Assembly: GCA_040219355.1 (NCBI GenBank)
Contig: JAVJSN010000001.1
Span: 1 to 64,000, forward strand
DNA from: MH13 sp040219355
GTDB taxonomy: Bacteria > Pseudomonadota > Alphaproteobacteria > Rhizobiales > MH13
Direction of reading: 5' to 3'
DNA: 64,000 bases
Shown: piece after piece, positions 44,762 through 53,706 of the stretch
How the letters are laid out: every line of letters begins with the position of its first letter
Numbering within the stretch: the first letter of the stretch is position 1
Made by a program: the position numbers and the translations under genes
Notes under the pieces: model-generated
Seen by the model: the letters and a program-made list of their open reading frames with translations, nothing else
The model's database searches: none
Told to the model about the DNA's origin: nothing

Positions 44762-45322
44762 ATGTTTGGGCTTATCCTCCTTGCCATTGTCGGCCTTGTT
44801 GGCTTCCTGCTGGTGCGCGCCGGTGCCAAGCCGGGTACGGTTTTTTTCATCCTGGTGGGCATCTTTGTGCCCTTGAGCATCGCGCTGGCCGCCTGGTTTT
44901 TGGCTGCCCCGCCGATCTGGACGCTTTTTGCGCAGCGCGCTGATGCCCTTGTGCAGGTGGCCGATATCGTGGAGCCGCGCGACGGACCCCCGCGTGGGTA
45001 TCAGCGATCAGATGTTGTGGATGTGCGGGTACGCCTGGAGCACGAACGCTCAGGCCGTCTTCTGGCGCTTTACGGTGTGGAACCGCCAGAGGGCCAGTTC
45101 ACCACCCGCCTGGAGGCGCAGAACGCGCTGCGAGAAGATTATCCTATCGGTCGCAGCTTCACGGTTCGGGTGTCTCGCGACGTTGCCTATGTGGACCGGC
45201 AGGATTGGTTCTCCACGGCGCTGTTTTTGTTTTGCGTGGTGTTCGCGCTGTTGTTCAGCTTGATCGCCGTGATTGTGGTGGGGGCCCGCGCTGGATCGCG
45301 CACACAACCACCGCCTTCTTAG
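44762..45322 (+). CDS. Membrane protein with three predicted helices, function unknown
   Basis: 186 residues. Two N-terminal helices (about 1-18 and 25-45) and one C-terminal helix (about 150-175) flank a soluble middle of about 100 residues (VVDVRVRLEHERSGRLLALY) with beta-strand character, similar in layout to DUF3592-type proteins, though I cannot confirm the family. It lies 24 bp after the PBP1A gene, so it may be cotranscribed. Its stop overlaps that of the convergent metallopeptidase gene by 4 bp. Confidence 0.7.
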   Translation: MFGLILLAIVGLVGFLLVRAGAKPGTVFFILVGIFVPLSIALAAWFLAAPPIWTLFAQRADALVQVADIVEPRDGPPRGYQRSDVVDVRVRLEHERSGRLLALYGVEPPEGQFTTRLEAQNALREDYPIGRSFTVRVSRDVAYVDRQDWFSTALFLFCVVFALLFSLIAVIVVGARAGSRTQPPPS

Positions 45323-46089
45323 TTGAAGCGAATTGCCATCAGGCGTTTTTCAGCAGCTTTGAGCGCTTTCTGACCAGATTTCCAATTGGGATCGAGGCTG
45401 GCAACCACCTTCCAGAACCTCTGTGAGTGGTTCATTTCCACCAGATGCGCCACCTCATGGGCGACCAGATAACGTTGAGCGTGCGGTGCCGCCATCATCA
45501 CGCGCCAGGACAGCGTGACCACCCGGGCAGAGGAGCAGGAGCCCCACTGCGAGCGCGGATCGCGGTAACGGATCGCCGAGGGGCGTCTGCCGAGTTGGTC
45601 GCAATGCTCCATCACAAGTGGTGTAAGCGTCTGTTCTGCTTCAGTTTTTAGGAATTGTGCCACGCGCGGCATGATCCTATGTGGTGCCCCTGGCACCAGA
45701 AGGTCGCATTCCGACCCACGGGACACTGTGCCGCGAATTCTGCCGGTCGGGACTATGCGCAAATCCTCACCCTTAAAGGGTAAAATGTCTGGATGACGGG
45801 CATCTCCAGCGCTTGGAAGCTCCGGTGCGTGACCATCAATCCATCCACGGCTTTGCGATAAAAAAGTGAGCGCGGCGCTGGGTGGCGTTCCGCGTGGCAC
45901 GGTCAGTCTGCCCTCGCCCGTTCGCACATCAAACCGCAGGATCATGCGCCGCGCTTTGGCATGCACGCGCACGCGCAAAGTTCGTGGCTCGCCGCGCACT
46001 TCAACCGTCGATGGCATCTCTAAGCTCGGCAGCACGGACGATATGCGCGTGCGCCCAGCTTCCAGCGTTGTGAGGAGTGGCTTGAACAT
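45319..46089 (-). CDS. YgjP-like (DUF45) zinc metallopeptidase
   Basis: 256 residues. YLVAHEVAHLVEMNHSQRFW provides HExxH-type HEVAH and the third histidine a few residues later, and YRDPRSQWGSCSSARVVTLS before it is the DUF45 signature. The N-terminus has the usual RVRVHAKARRMILRFD strands. Members resemble WLM/SprT metallopeptidases; substrates are not known. No signal peptide, so cytoplasmic. The start at 46089 is the only reasonable ATG. Confidence 0.88.
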   Translation of the reverse strand: MFKPLLTTLEAGRTRISSVLPSLEMPSTVEVRGEPRTLRVRVHAKARRMILRFDVRTGEGRLTVPRGTPPSAALTFLSQSRGWIDGHAPELPSAGDARHPDILPFKGEDLRIVPTGRIRGTVSRGSECDLLVPGAPHRIMPRVAQFLKTEAEQTLTPLVMEHCDQLGRRPSAIRYRDPRSQWGSCSSARVVTLSWRVMMAAPHAQRYLVAHEVAHLVEMNHSQRFWKVVASLDPNWKSGQKALKAAEKRLMAIRFN

Positions 46090-46154
46090 AAGGCTTGAAC
46101 ACCGCTCCAGCTTGCATCACGACAGAGAAAACGAATCTTGAGGGTATTGCCAGC

Positions 46155-46610
46155 ATGACTGCTACCATGACGACTGATACGCCCAAACGCCCCCGGTTTC
46201 ACCTGGCGTTCCCCGTCGATGATCTGACGGCAGCGCGCGGCTTCTACGGCGGGCTTCTTGGCTGCCCCGAAGGGCGCTCGACCGAGGACTGGGTGGATTT
46301 CAACCTGTTTGGCCACCAGATCGTTGCCCATTTGGCGCCCGATGAAGTTGGCGAAACAGCCCAGAACGGCGTGGATGGCAAGGCGGTGCCCGTGCGCCAT
46401 TTTGGCGTGCTGATGGACTGGGATGATTGGGAGGCTCTGCACACCAAACTCACCGCCAAGGGCACCGACTACATTATCGAGCCCTATGTGCGCTTTGAGG
46501 GAAAACCGGGCGAGCAGGGCACGTTTTTCATCAAGGACCCGGCAGGCAACGCGCTGGAGTTCAAAAGCTTCAAAAACGATGAGATGGTTTTTGCCAAGAG
46601 TTTTGACTAG
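46155..46610 (+). CDS. VOC-family (glyoxalase/dioxygenase superfamily) protein
   Basis: 151 residues from ATG 46155; ATG 46167 also fits, and the longer frame from 46095 adds no conserved text. RFHLAFPVDDLTAARGFYGG at the start, VRHFGVLMDWDDWEALHTKL in the middle and GTFFIKDPAGNALEFKSF at the end form the paired beta-alpha-beta modules with His and Glu metal ligands. The reaction cannot be told from sequence. It is divergent from the metallopeptidase gene. Confidence 0.85.
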   Translation: MTATMTTDTPKRPRFHLAFPVDDLTAARGFYGGLLGCPEGRSTEDWVDFNLFGHQIVAHLAPDEVGETAQNGVDGKAVPVRHFGVLMDWDDWEALHTKLTAKGTDYIIEPYVRFEGKPGEQGTFFIKDPAGNALEFKSFKNDEMVFAKSFD

Positions 46611-46663
46611 TGCGCGAACGGCAGTTTCGAGCCCATTGTTGACGCTATGAAATTTGCGAGGCC

Positions 46664-47095
46664 ATGATAGGTTCAATGAAACATTTATGCCGGAGCCTAT
46701 GGTTGAAATACACTCTGCCTATCTCAATTTTTGTTCTCGGCACTATTGTTTCGGCCATTGCACAAAACTCTACAACTTACGCATTGGAATTCAGCTCCCA
46801 AACCGGCAAACATCTAGCTCTTAATGTAGACGAGATAGTGGACGTTCAGGTTCGAGTCGATCAGGAGTTCGAGCAGGTTTTGGTTGTGTTGACGGATGCC
46901 GCACGGGTTTTGTTCGGGGAGTTTTCCACTGAAAACGTTGGTCAGCGAATCACGGTCCGTGTCTGTGGCGACGAGATTTGGCAGGGTGGACTTCTCACTC
47001 CCATGTGGGGAGGTAGGCTCCCTTTGTTTGGCTATGATGCCGATGAAGCTCAGCGTATCGGTGACATTTTGATGGGTAGTCGCGAATGCTGGTGA
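46664..47095 (+). CDS. Small exported protein resembling the SecD P1 head domain
   Basis: 143 residues. A hydrophobic N-terminal segment (YTLPISIFVLGTIVSAIA) is a signal peptide or anchor. The remainder has FGEFSTENVGQRITVRVCGD followed by EIWQGGLLTPMWGGRLPLFG and DEAQRIGDIL. This resembles the pattern in SecD (F...T..N.G..LAIVLDG......I...I..G...I.G.....EA..L) but the rest of SecD is absent. Base composition is more AT-rich than the neighbours, which hints at transfer. Function is unknown. Confidence 0.55.
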   Translation: MIGSMKHLCRSLWLKYTLPISIFVLGTIVSAIAQNSTTYALEFSSQTGKHLALNVDEIVDVQVRVDQEFEQVLVVLTDAARVLFGEFSTENVGQRITVRVCGDEIWQGGLLTPMWGGRLPLFGYDADEAQRIGDILMGSRECW

Positions 47096-47198
47096 ACGAT
47101 GCGTCACTGGTTTTGTAAATGTGGTCTGCTTGAGGGCGGCGTGGGTCGGCTCCGTCCGCATTGCTGCCGTCACCAACTGAAAGCTGCCAGCACCGGCT

Positions 47199-47230
47199 AA
47201 AAAAAAGCCGCCCCATGTCTGGAGCGGCTT
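47199..47230 (-). terminator. Terminator of the DUF2852 gene
   Basis: On the minus strand AAGCCGCTCC-AGACAT-GGGGCGGCTT pairs along its length with one mismatch and runs into seven or more T. It lies just after the stop of the gene at 47274. Confidence 0.85.
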
Positions 47231-47273
47231 CTTGTAACCGATAGCCGGTTTAGCTCGTTTTACGGTCTCGACC

Positions 47274-47747
47274 CTAGGTGGCAGGCGCCGGGTTCGGGCC
47301 ATTGTCCACATCGGTCACCGGATGATTACCATTGTGGTTGTGGCGCGACTTCATGAACTCGTCGAACTCGGCCTGATCCTTGGCGCGGCGCAGATTACGC
47401 AGGTGCGTATCAAACTCGTCGACCATTTCGTCAAGCTTGCGGCGTTCAGCTTCAAGGCGCTCGATTTCCGCTTTGCGGAAATCATCGAACGCTACGTTGC
47501 CCGTGCCGCGATCGGCGGTGTTGAAACCCTTCATATCCATCTCCCGTTTGAAACGACCAAAGCTGCGGCGAAGGTCATGTTTCATATCGTCCATGCGGTC
47601 GCCCCAGATGATGTAAGCGAGCATGGCGAGCCCGAGCGGCCATGCAATGATGAAACCGAGCACCATCAAACCGATGGTTGCCGGTGTCCAAGCCGGACGA
47701 AGCCAGCTTTGGCGGCGGCCGGTGAAATGGGCTGATTGCGTCATCAT
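47274..47747 (-). CDS. DUF2852 domain protein
   Basis: 157 residues from the first of two adjacent ATGs (47747 and 47744). RPAWTPATIGLMVLGFIIAW and PLGLAMLAYIIWGDRM form one or two membrane helices (about 25-50), followed by a charged coiled-coil stretch (KAEIERLEAERRKLDEMVDE) and FDTHLRNLRRAKDQAEFDEF, the DUF2852 hallmark. Function unknown; common in alphaproteobacteria. An independent terminator follows. Confidence 0.85.
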   Translation of the reverse strand: MMTQSAHFTGRRQSWLRPAWTPATIGLMVLGFIIAWPLGLAMLAYIIWGDRMDDMKHDLRRSFGRFKREMDMKGFNTADRGTGNVAFDDFRKAEIERLEAERRKLDEMVDEFDTHLRNLRRAKDQAEFDEFMKSRHNHNGNHPVTDVDNGPNPAPAT

Positions 47748-47823
47748 GTGTGTGAGTATCCTCGTCTGGTGTTGCTGTGAACAAGACGTGGTGGGCACGC
47801 AATCGGCTTTCAAGAACAAACAT

Positions 47824-47852
47824 GAAAAAAGACGCCGAATCGGCGCCTTTTA
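47824..47852 (-). terminator. Terminator after phaZ
   Basis: Minus strand AAGGCGCCGATTCGGCGTC forms a compact GC-rich hairpin followed by six T. It lies 30 bp after the PHA depolymerase stop. Confidence 0.8.
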
Positions 47853-47881
47853 ATAATATTTTCAATGGCTTAATTGGTAAA

Positions 47882-49225
47882 TTAGGCTTCGGCGCGGCCA
47901 AATGCATCCTCTGGCGGTGCGGTATCGTTGGCAGGCGCGGGCATTGACGGTTTGGATTTTGCCGGCTTGCGGCCCTTCGAACCGTTGCGCCGCCATTCTG
48001 CCGACAACATGAAATCGGTCATGCGTGGTTGAATTTCGGAACGGAAGCGTGAGCCGTTGAACACGCCATAATGCCCGACACGTGGCTGCTCGTAATGCGC
48101 TTTCAAATCGTCATCCAGGCCCGAACAGAGGTCGAGCGCCGCCTTGGTTTGACCGCGACCGGTGATGTCATCCTTCTCGCCTTCAATGGTGAGCAGCGCG
48201 CAGCGCTTGATCTTGGACGGGTCCACCCGGCGATCACGATGCATCATTGTGCCGGTTGGCAGTGAGTGCTTCAAAAACACCGTGTCGATGGTTTGCAGAT
48301 AGAATTCGGCGGTGAGGTCCATCACGGCCAGATACTCGTCATAAAACTCGCGATGCTTTTCAGCGTTGTCGCCGTCGCCATCGACCAAATGGCTGAAAAA
48401 CTCTTTGTGGGCATCGATGTGCCGGTTGAGATTCATGCCCATAAAGCCTGAAAGCTGCAGGAATCCGGGATAAACCGGACGCATGAAACCGGCGTTGGGA
48501 AACGGCACGTTCTTGATAAGGTTGCGGCGGAACCAGCCCAGCTCTTTGCCATTGGCAAAAGCGTTCACCTCGGTTGGCGCAATGCGCGAATCAATCGGCG
48601 CGCCCATAAGGGTCATGGATGTCGGGGTGGCCGGATCATCATCCTCTTCCATCAAAGAGACGGCCGCCAGAACTGGCACGCCTGGCTGGCAGACGGCCAC
48701 CACATGGGTGTCGGGGCCCAAGCGCTGGAGCATGGAGCGGACGTAATCGATGTAATCATCGAGGTCGAAATTGCCCGCTGCCAATGGCACATCGCGCGCA
48801 TCAACCCAATCGGTGATGTAGACGTCGTGGCGCGGTAGAAAAGCTTCAACTGTGCCGCGCAGCAGCGTCGCATAGTGGCCGGACATCGGCGCAACCAGCA
48901 GAACTTTGGGGTCGTTGTAGGAACGTTCAGCTGGCAAATGACGCTTAAAGTGCAGCAGCTTGGCGAAGGGCCGCTCCCACAAAAATTCTTCGGTGACCGC
49001 GCAGCGTGTGCCGCCAACCAGCGTGTTTTCGATACCGAAGGCCGGTTTGCCGTAGCGGCGCGTCATGCGCTCAAACACTTCGGCGCCAGCTGCCATTTGC
49101 TTGCCAAAGGGTGTTGCGGCCAGCGGGTTGAGCGGGTTGGTAAACGCCAGCTTGGTCAGATCAGCCGTTGCACGTGCTGGCGCCATCGCCGCGTGCGTCC
49201 ATTCATACATCGTATAGGCAGCCAC
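47882..49225 (-). CDS. phaZ: Intracellular polyhydroxyalkanoate depolymerase
   Basis: 447 residues. MAAYTMYEWTHAAMAPAR at the start, VLLVAPMSGHYATLLRGTVE, DVYITDWVDARDVPLAAGNF and the nucleophile elbow VAVCQPGVPVLAA (Cys in place of Ser) are diagnostic of the PhaZ1/PhaZ family that mobilises PHB granules. LLTIEGEKDDITGRGQT (Asp) and VGHYGVFNGSRF (His) complete the triad. It carries an extra basic, proline-rich C-terminus of about 30 residues. The adjoining 530-bp divergent gap leads to regB. Confidence 0.93.
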   Translation of the reverse strand: MAAYTMYEWTHAAMAPARATADLTKLAFTNPLNPLAATPFGKQMAAGAEVFERMTRRYGKPAFGIENTLVGGTRCAVTEEFLWERPFAKLLHFKRHLPAERSYNDPKVLLVAPMSGHYATLLRGTVEAFLPRHDVYITDWVDARDVPLAAGNFDLDDYIDYVRSMLQRLGPDTHVVAVCQPGVPVLAAVSLMEEDDDPATPTSMTLMGAPIDSRIAPTEVNAFANGKELGWFRRNLIKNVPFPNAGFMRPVYPGFLQLSGFMGMNLNRHIDAHKEFFSHLVDGDGDNAEKHREFYDEYLAVMDLTAEFYLQTIDTVFLKHSLPTGTMMHRDRRVDPSKIKRCALLTIEGEKDDITGRGQTKAALDLCSGLDDDLKAHYEQPRVGHYGVFNGSRFRSEIQPRMTDFMLSAEWRRNGSKGRKPAKSKPSMPAPANDTAPPEDAFGRAEA

Positions 49226-49755
49226 TTCGCGTCCCCAATCTACTCACTGTTTCCGAGCTGGCGTTATATCCAGCTCAGTTCCTTGTCACGCCACACGCAC
49301 GGTGTGCCTACATGTCCAAGGTGTCCCAAGATCAAACTGCCACCAGCTTGCGCCGTTAACCTTTATGACACCTTAATCAACTCAATAATCCGCGCCGCAT
49401 ACGTTTTCAGCAGCAGCGCGCATCGATAGCTGGCACTTGGCAGCCTTGCCGCCATGCGACCTTCGTCTCAATCCTTTCCCGAAAGTCCCCCAATAAGCTG
49501 CCCGCTTGACGCTCTGCCGAGCGAAAAGCGTTTATCACAATGCGACAGGCCGCATTCTTGCATGCCGATGCATAAAAATGATTGAACTTTTAGCGAGCTT
49601 TTGGCGGAGGGATCCTTGGTTATGAGGCACGTTACGCAAACAGTGTGCCCCAAAAGGGTGGATCAAGAGAAGATGGATTCTCCTGCGACTTTACGCGTAA
49701 GGGTTCTTGGTGGTCATCATGGCATAATGCTGCACTGCACACAAGGCTTTCGCAT
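49226..49755. other. Gene-free divergent region between phaZ and regB
   Basis: 530 bp without a convincing coding frame. It must hold the promoters of phaZ and regB. I see no clear repeat, RNA fold or terminator. GCGACAGGCCGC near 49540 resembles the loose RegA-type GCG(A/G)C half sites, but the match is too weak to call. Confidence 0.4.
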
Positions 49756-51129
49756 ATGCTAACAAACGGTTCCGCCCAGCGCGTACGGCTTGATACATTG
49801 GTGCGCCTGCGTTGGCTGGCCATCACTGGCCAGCTTGTGGCCGTTTGCGCTGTGGCCTTCGGTTTTGGCTATCCTCTGCCCATTTTGCCGTGCTTGGGCG
49901 TGATCGGACTGTCCGCTCTTCTCAACCTTTATCTTTGGTGGGGTTATCCACGCTCAACACGCATCAGCGACAGGCGTGCAGCGTTCATATTGGCGTTTGA
50001 TCAAGTCCAGCTTGCATCATTGCTGTTTCTCACAGGCGGGCTGGGCAACCCGTTTGCGGTGTTGCTCTTGGCCCCTGTTTTGATTTCCGCGACGATTTTG
50101 CGCCTGCCGACAACAGTTGCGCTGGGGCTTTTGGTCTCGCTGCTCATCTCGGCCTTAGCGCTATGGCACTTGCCGCTGCCGTGGGTTGCCGGGCAGCCGC
50201 CAGCCTTCCCGCTTGTCTATCGTCTTGGCGTTTGGGCGGCGCTGCTGGTCGCCATCGGCTTCATCTGTACGTACGCCTGGAATGTTGCCCATGAGAGCCG
50301 CAACCTCGCCAACGCCTTGGCCGCAGCAGAACTGGCTTTGGAGCGCGAACAGCATCTCTCCGAACTTGACGGCATGGCGGCCGCCGCCGCGCACGAGCTG
50401 GGCACGCCGTTGGGCACGATCACCGTGGTGACCAAGGAGATCAGCCGCGAGATCGATCCGGCGACACCATTGGGCGAGGATATTGCACTGATCCAGGCGC
50501 AGGCCGAGCGCTGCCGTACGATCTTGGGCAAGCTCTCTTCGCTGGGTGTCAGCCCCGATACTGTCATCTCCACCAAAACGTTGGATGCAATCCTTGATGA
50601 TTTGGTGGCGCCACACCGTGACTTTTCGATGCCTATCACCGTGCAGACGCAAGGCGACGGGCCCTCACCTATGCTGCGCGCCAACCCGGCTCTGAGCTAT
50701 GGGATCGGCAACCTGATCGAAAATGCTATCGATTTTGCGCGTCAGGAAGTCTGTGTGACGGGGACATGGGATACAGCGTCTGTCACCATCAGGGTTGAAG
50801 ATGACGGACCAGGCTTCCCTGCGGATGTGATGGCACGGCTTGGTGAGCCCTATGTATCGCGGCGGCGCGGACGCGTAGACAGTGCGAGCGATGATGCGCT
50901 GGCCGTCGGCAAAGTTGCCGCGCTGTCGCAGGCCGGTGAGCTGGGCGGGGGACTGGGCGGTGGATTGGGCCTTGGTTTCTTCATCGCCAAAACGCTTCTG
51001 GAACGTGGGGGGGCCAATGTTAAGGTTGGCAATGGTGTGGGCACATTGAAAGGCGCGAGCGTCATCATCAGTTTTGCGCGCGAGCAAATCGACCTTACGC
51101 CCAGGCTTTCGGTGGAAGAGAGTGTTTAA
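49756..51129 (+). CDS. regB: Redox sensor histidine kinase RegB/ActS/PrrB
   Basis: About 457 residues from ATG 49756 (a longer in-frame reading from 49645 has no conserved text). About six membrane helices, with the family ubiquinone-site motif LTGGLGNPFAVLLLAPV in the third region. The H-box AAAAHELGTPLGTI has His213, and the redox-active cysteine occurs in QAERCRTILGKLSS (Cys253). HATPase motifs: NLIENAIDFA, DDGPGFPADV, GGGLGLGFFIAKTL. It senses quinone redox state and phosphorylates RegA. A terminator at 51149 separates them. Confidence 0.93.
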   Translation: MLTNGSAQRVRLDTLVRLRWLAITGQLVAVCAVAFGFGYPLPILPCLGVIGLSALLNLYLWWGYPRSTRISDRRAAFILAFDQVQLASLLFLTGGLGNPFAVLLLAPVLISATILRLPTTVALGLLVSLLISALALWHLPLPWVAGQPPAFPLVYRLGVWAALLVAIGFICTYAWNVAHESRNLANALAAAELALEREQHLSELDGMAAAAAHELGTPLGTITVVTKEISREIDPATPLGEDIALIQAQAERCRTILGKLSSLGVSPDTVISTKTLDAILDDLVAPHRDFSMPITVQTQGDGPSPMLRANPALSYGIGNLIENAIDFARQEVCVTGTWDTASVTIRVEDDGPGFPADVMARLGEPYVSRRRGRVDSASDDALAVGKVAALSQAGELGGGLGGGLGLGFFIAKTLLERGGANVKVGNGVGTLKGASVIISFAREQIDLTPRLSVEESV

Positions 51130-51148
51130 CCATCACACAACCGAGCAT

Positions 51149-51172
51149 AGGGATCGATAAGCGATCCCTTTT
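51149..51172 (+). terminator. Hairpin after regB
   Basis: AGGGATCG-ATAAG-CGATCCCT is a perfect 8-bp stem followed by TTTTCC. It lies 20 bp after regB and before regA, so the pair may be transcribed separately. Confidence 0.7.
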
Positions 51173-51286
51173 CCTTCTGCATAACTTGCCTATATCAAGA
51201 GCATGCTGAACTGGTGCATTTGGCACGTAGCTTCAGTGTCACTATGGTAGCAATAGGCCGATTCCGTGATCCGAGAAGCAAGTTTG

Positions 51287-51859
51287 ATGGACCTTTCAAC
51301 CGAGACAACCGCACCGCTTGATGATGGCCTTGCCGCCGAGCGCACGCTGCTGCTTGTCGATGATGACAAACCTTTCCTCACCCGGCTTGGCCGCGCGATG
51401 GAAACACGCGGCTTTGAGGTCCGCTTGGCAGGGTCCGTCGCCGAAGGTTTGATGGAAGTGCGCAAATCAGCGCCTGCCTTTGCCGTTGTTGATATGCGCT
51501 TGGAAGATGGAAACGGATTGGATGTCGTCTCGGCCTTGCGCGACGCGCGCCCTGAAGCGCGCGCTGTCGTGCTCACCGGATATGGCAACATCGCCACCGC
51601 TGTCAGCGCGGTGAAAATGGGCGCGACTGACTATTTGGCAAAACCCGCTGATGCGGACATGGTGGAAAAGGCGCTTCTGCAAACCGAAGACGGTGATATG
51701 GGCCTTCCGGAAAACCCTATGTCGGCGGACCGGGTGCGCTGGGAGCACATTCAGCGCGTCTATGAGATGTGCGACCGCAACGTGTCGGAAACCGCGCGAC
51801 GCCTCAACATGCACCGCCGCACGCTGCAGCGCATTTTGGCGAAACGCGCCCCGCGCTAG
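51287..51859 (+). CDS. regA: Redox response regulator RegA/ActR/PrrA
   Basis: 190 residues from ATG 51287 (a GTG at 51266 would add seven). Receiver: LLLVDDDKPFLTRLGRAMET, phosphoacceptor in VVDMRLEDGNGL (Asp69), VLTGYGNIATAVSAVKMGA with K in YLAKPA. The C-terminal Fis-type helix-turn-helix NVSETARRLNMHRRTLQRIL is almost invariant in RegA. It is a global regulator of redox-dependent carbon, nitrogen and energy genes. Confidence 0.95.
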   Translation: MDLSTETTAPLDDGLAAERTLLLVDDDKPFLTRLGRAMETRGFEVRLAGSVAEGLMEVRKSAPAFAVVDMRLEDGNGLDVVSALRDARPEARAVVLTGYGNIATAVSAVKMGATDYLAKPADADMVEKALLQTEDGDMGLPENPMSADRVRWEHIQRVYEMCDRNVSETARRLNMHRRTLQRILAKRAPR

Positions 51860-51866
51860 TTTTCCT

Positions 51867-52910
51867 TTGCTTACGATCCCCATCGTCTGGCTGGTCAGCG
51901 TCCTGGCAAGTCTCGCTGCCGCGATTTTGGGGTTCAACGTTCGTCTGCCGCATTCCACACGGGCCTACCTTTGTAGCGCTCTTGTGATGATCGGGACCGT
52001 AGGCCTGCTTCTCGGTTTACGTCTCACCTATGGCGCAGATTGGGCTGGGTTTGTTCAACCACATGTTGCCGTGATGATAGCGCCTCTGGCCTATTTGGGG
52101 TTTTCTTCACTCACCTATGAAACCAAGAAAGCCGGGCGTTCTGCATTGCTGCGGAACGGTACGCTGATTCTGGCGGCTCAACTGGCTATTTTCTTGCCTT
52201 TGCCGCTTTCGGCCGACGTCATCTTGTTCATCGTGGCCAGCTATTATCTGGTGAAGCTGACGCTTGTCTCGCGCCTTGATGCCGAAGCGTTTGCGGTCCT
52301 CGCCCCGACCTACGAGACGCGGCTGCGCATGGCCATCTTCGCTACATTGGCTCTGCTAGCGCTTATGATTGCTGGTGACCTCGCCATTGTTGCCACGATG
52401 ATGTTTGCCACCGAGACGTTTTTCGTCCGGTTTCTCAATGGCGCAGCGGGGGCTTTGTCAGCGTTCGTGATCATCATTGCCTTGATCGGAATTCCGTTTC
52501 TGTTGAACCGCCCAGCATCACAGAAGCCAAGTGACACCAATGCAAAGGTGGAGCCAAGCGATGAGGACCGGCAGCTCCTTCAATCGCTCTCCACTCTGCT
52601 TGAGGACAAGCGCCTTTACACCGACAGTGACCTCTCTTTGGCCCGCGTTGCCCGTCGCCTGGGTGTTTCAGCACGCGATGTATCCAATGCGGTGAACCGT
52701 TGCACGAACGAAAACTTCTCTCGCATGATCAACGGCTTCCGCATTGGCAACGCTCAAACAATGCTGCGTGACACCGACCTGCCAGTAACCGAAATCATGT
52801 TCTCAAGTGGCTTTGTCAGCAAATCGAACTTCAACACCGAGTTTCGCCGCATCAGCGGACAGACTCCGTCGCAATTTCGTAATGCGTGTCAAAGCTCGCA
52901 GGGCACATAG
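51867..52910 (+). CDS. AraC-family regulator with a seven-helix membrane domain
   Basis: About 347 residues from a TTG at 51867. The frame extends upstream but only through the regA coding region in another frame. Seven hydrophobic segments fill residues 1-215; then comes a cytoplasmic AraC DNA-binding domain (about 245-345) with LSLARVARRLGVSARDVSNA (first HTH) and LPVTEIMFSSGFVSKSNFNT, then EFRRISGQTPSQFR (second HTH). Such membrane AraC proteins probably sense a membrane or extracellular signal directly. It begins 8 bp after regA. Its 3' end overlaps the convergent gene by 22 bp. Confidence 0.8.
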   Translation: MLTIPIVWLVSVLASLAAAILGFNVRLPHSTRAYLCSALVMIGTVGLLLGLRLTYGADWAGFVQPHVAVMIAPLAYLGFSSLTYETKKAGRSALLRNGTLILAAQLAIFLPLPLSADVILFIVASYYLVKLTLVSRLDAEAFAVLAPTYETRLRMAIFATLALLALMIAGDLAIVATMMFATETFFVRFLNGAAGALSAFVIIIALIGIPFLLNRPASQKPSDTNAKVEPSDEDRQLLQSLSTLLEDKRLYTDSDLSLARVARRLGVSARDVSNAVNRCTNENFSRMINGFRIGNAQTMLRDTDLPVTEIMFSSGFVSKSNFNTEFRRISGQTPSQFRNACQSSQGT

Positions 52911-53608
52911 AGACCTTGCACGCCAAAAATATCGTCGATAATCGACCGTCCCGGATTGATCACAAAACCATGTTCAACGGTCAACCCGTTCAACAACACC
53001 AAGTCAGAATCGGCACCGTCTTCCTCATCGCTCGCCAGACCGCTGACCACATACATACCGCTGATAATGTCTTTCCCTTGCAAAAGCATCTCAATCGCCT
53101 CTTGGCTTTGGATCGCAATGCGAATGGGCGGAGCGCGTCGCGCGGTGATATGGTCACCACCAAAGTCCCCAGCTACGAAACGTAGCGGAATCGAAATACA
53201 GTTGTCGTCGAGACGCAGGAGCGCCGTGCCTAAGCCTGCCAATCCGCGCAACTGGAGCAACGTCATCTGACGTGGGCGATTGATGTGAATGACCCCCAGC
53301 GCATTGTCCGGCCATGTGAGGCTCGCCTCGCTGGGGGAGCGAAGAGCTGCATCATAAGCGCGTGTGCGCAGTTCCTCAGCAGCCCGCCCAAGAGCCAGCA
53401 TCTCTGCGCGATGTCGCGCGCGCACTTCCATCTGACGTGCTCGTAGCCCGTGAAGATCAAGTTCATGCGTTAGTGACTGTCGGGGAGCTTGGTTCTGCTC
53501 GCCGTTACCATCCGTGGTCTGAGCGCGGGTGGTGTGGCTCACAACAAGCAGGGCCAGAGTAATGACGATAGCGGGATAGATGGATGTGAAAGACCAGGGG
53601 TGCCTCAT
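52889..53608 (-). CDS. Secreted protein of unknown function
   Basis: About 239 residues from ATG 53608, with GGAG nine bases upstream. The signal peptide (IYPAIVITLALLVVSHTTRA, cleavage near TRAQT) is followed by a charged helical region (LHGLRARQMEVRARHRAEML) and a C-terminal domain without recognisable motifs. Two cysteines (in DDNCIS and VPCEL) could form a disulfide. The frame extends upstream to 53755 but those residues are not signal-like. It is convergent with and overlaps the membrane AraC gene, and is divergent from the devBCA-like operon, sharing a palindromic intergenic region. Confidence 0.75.
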   Translation of the reverse strand: MRHPWSFTSIYPAIVITLALLVVSHTTRAQTTDGNGEQNQAPRQSLTHELDLHGLRARQMEVRARHRAEMLALGRAAEELRTRAYDAALRSPSEASLTWPDNALGVIHINRPRQMTLLQLRGLAGLGTALLRLDDNCISIPLRFVAGDFGGDHITARRAPPIRIAIQSQEAIEMLLQGKDIISGMYVVSGLASDEEDGADSDLVLLNGLTVEHGFVINPGRSIIDDIFGVQGLYVPCEL

Positions 53609-53706
53609 GTGACACTTCTCCAGATTGGTGATGAAAACCATGCTGCACCGTGCGGTACAGCCCTCTGAAGAAACGTCAGCCTGCGAAGTTATGCGCCCTG
53701 AAAGGT

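Noticed and set aside
49226..49755. Hidden small gene in the phaZ-regB gap
   Set aside because: Frames are short, and none has a ribosome site with protein-like composition.
51651..51866. Extended N-terminus of the AraC-type protein
   Set aside because: These codons lie inside regA in another frame and give Arg/Cys-rich, out-of-frame-like text; the hydrophobic domain begins at 51867.
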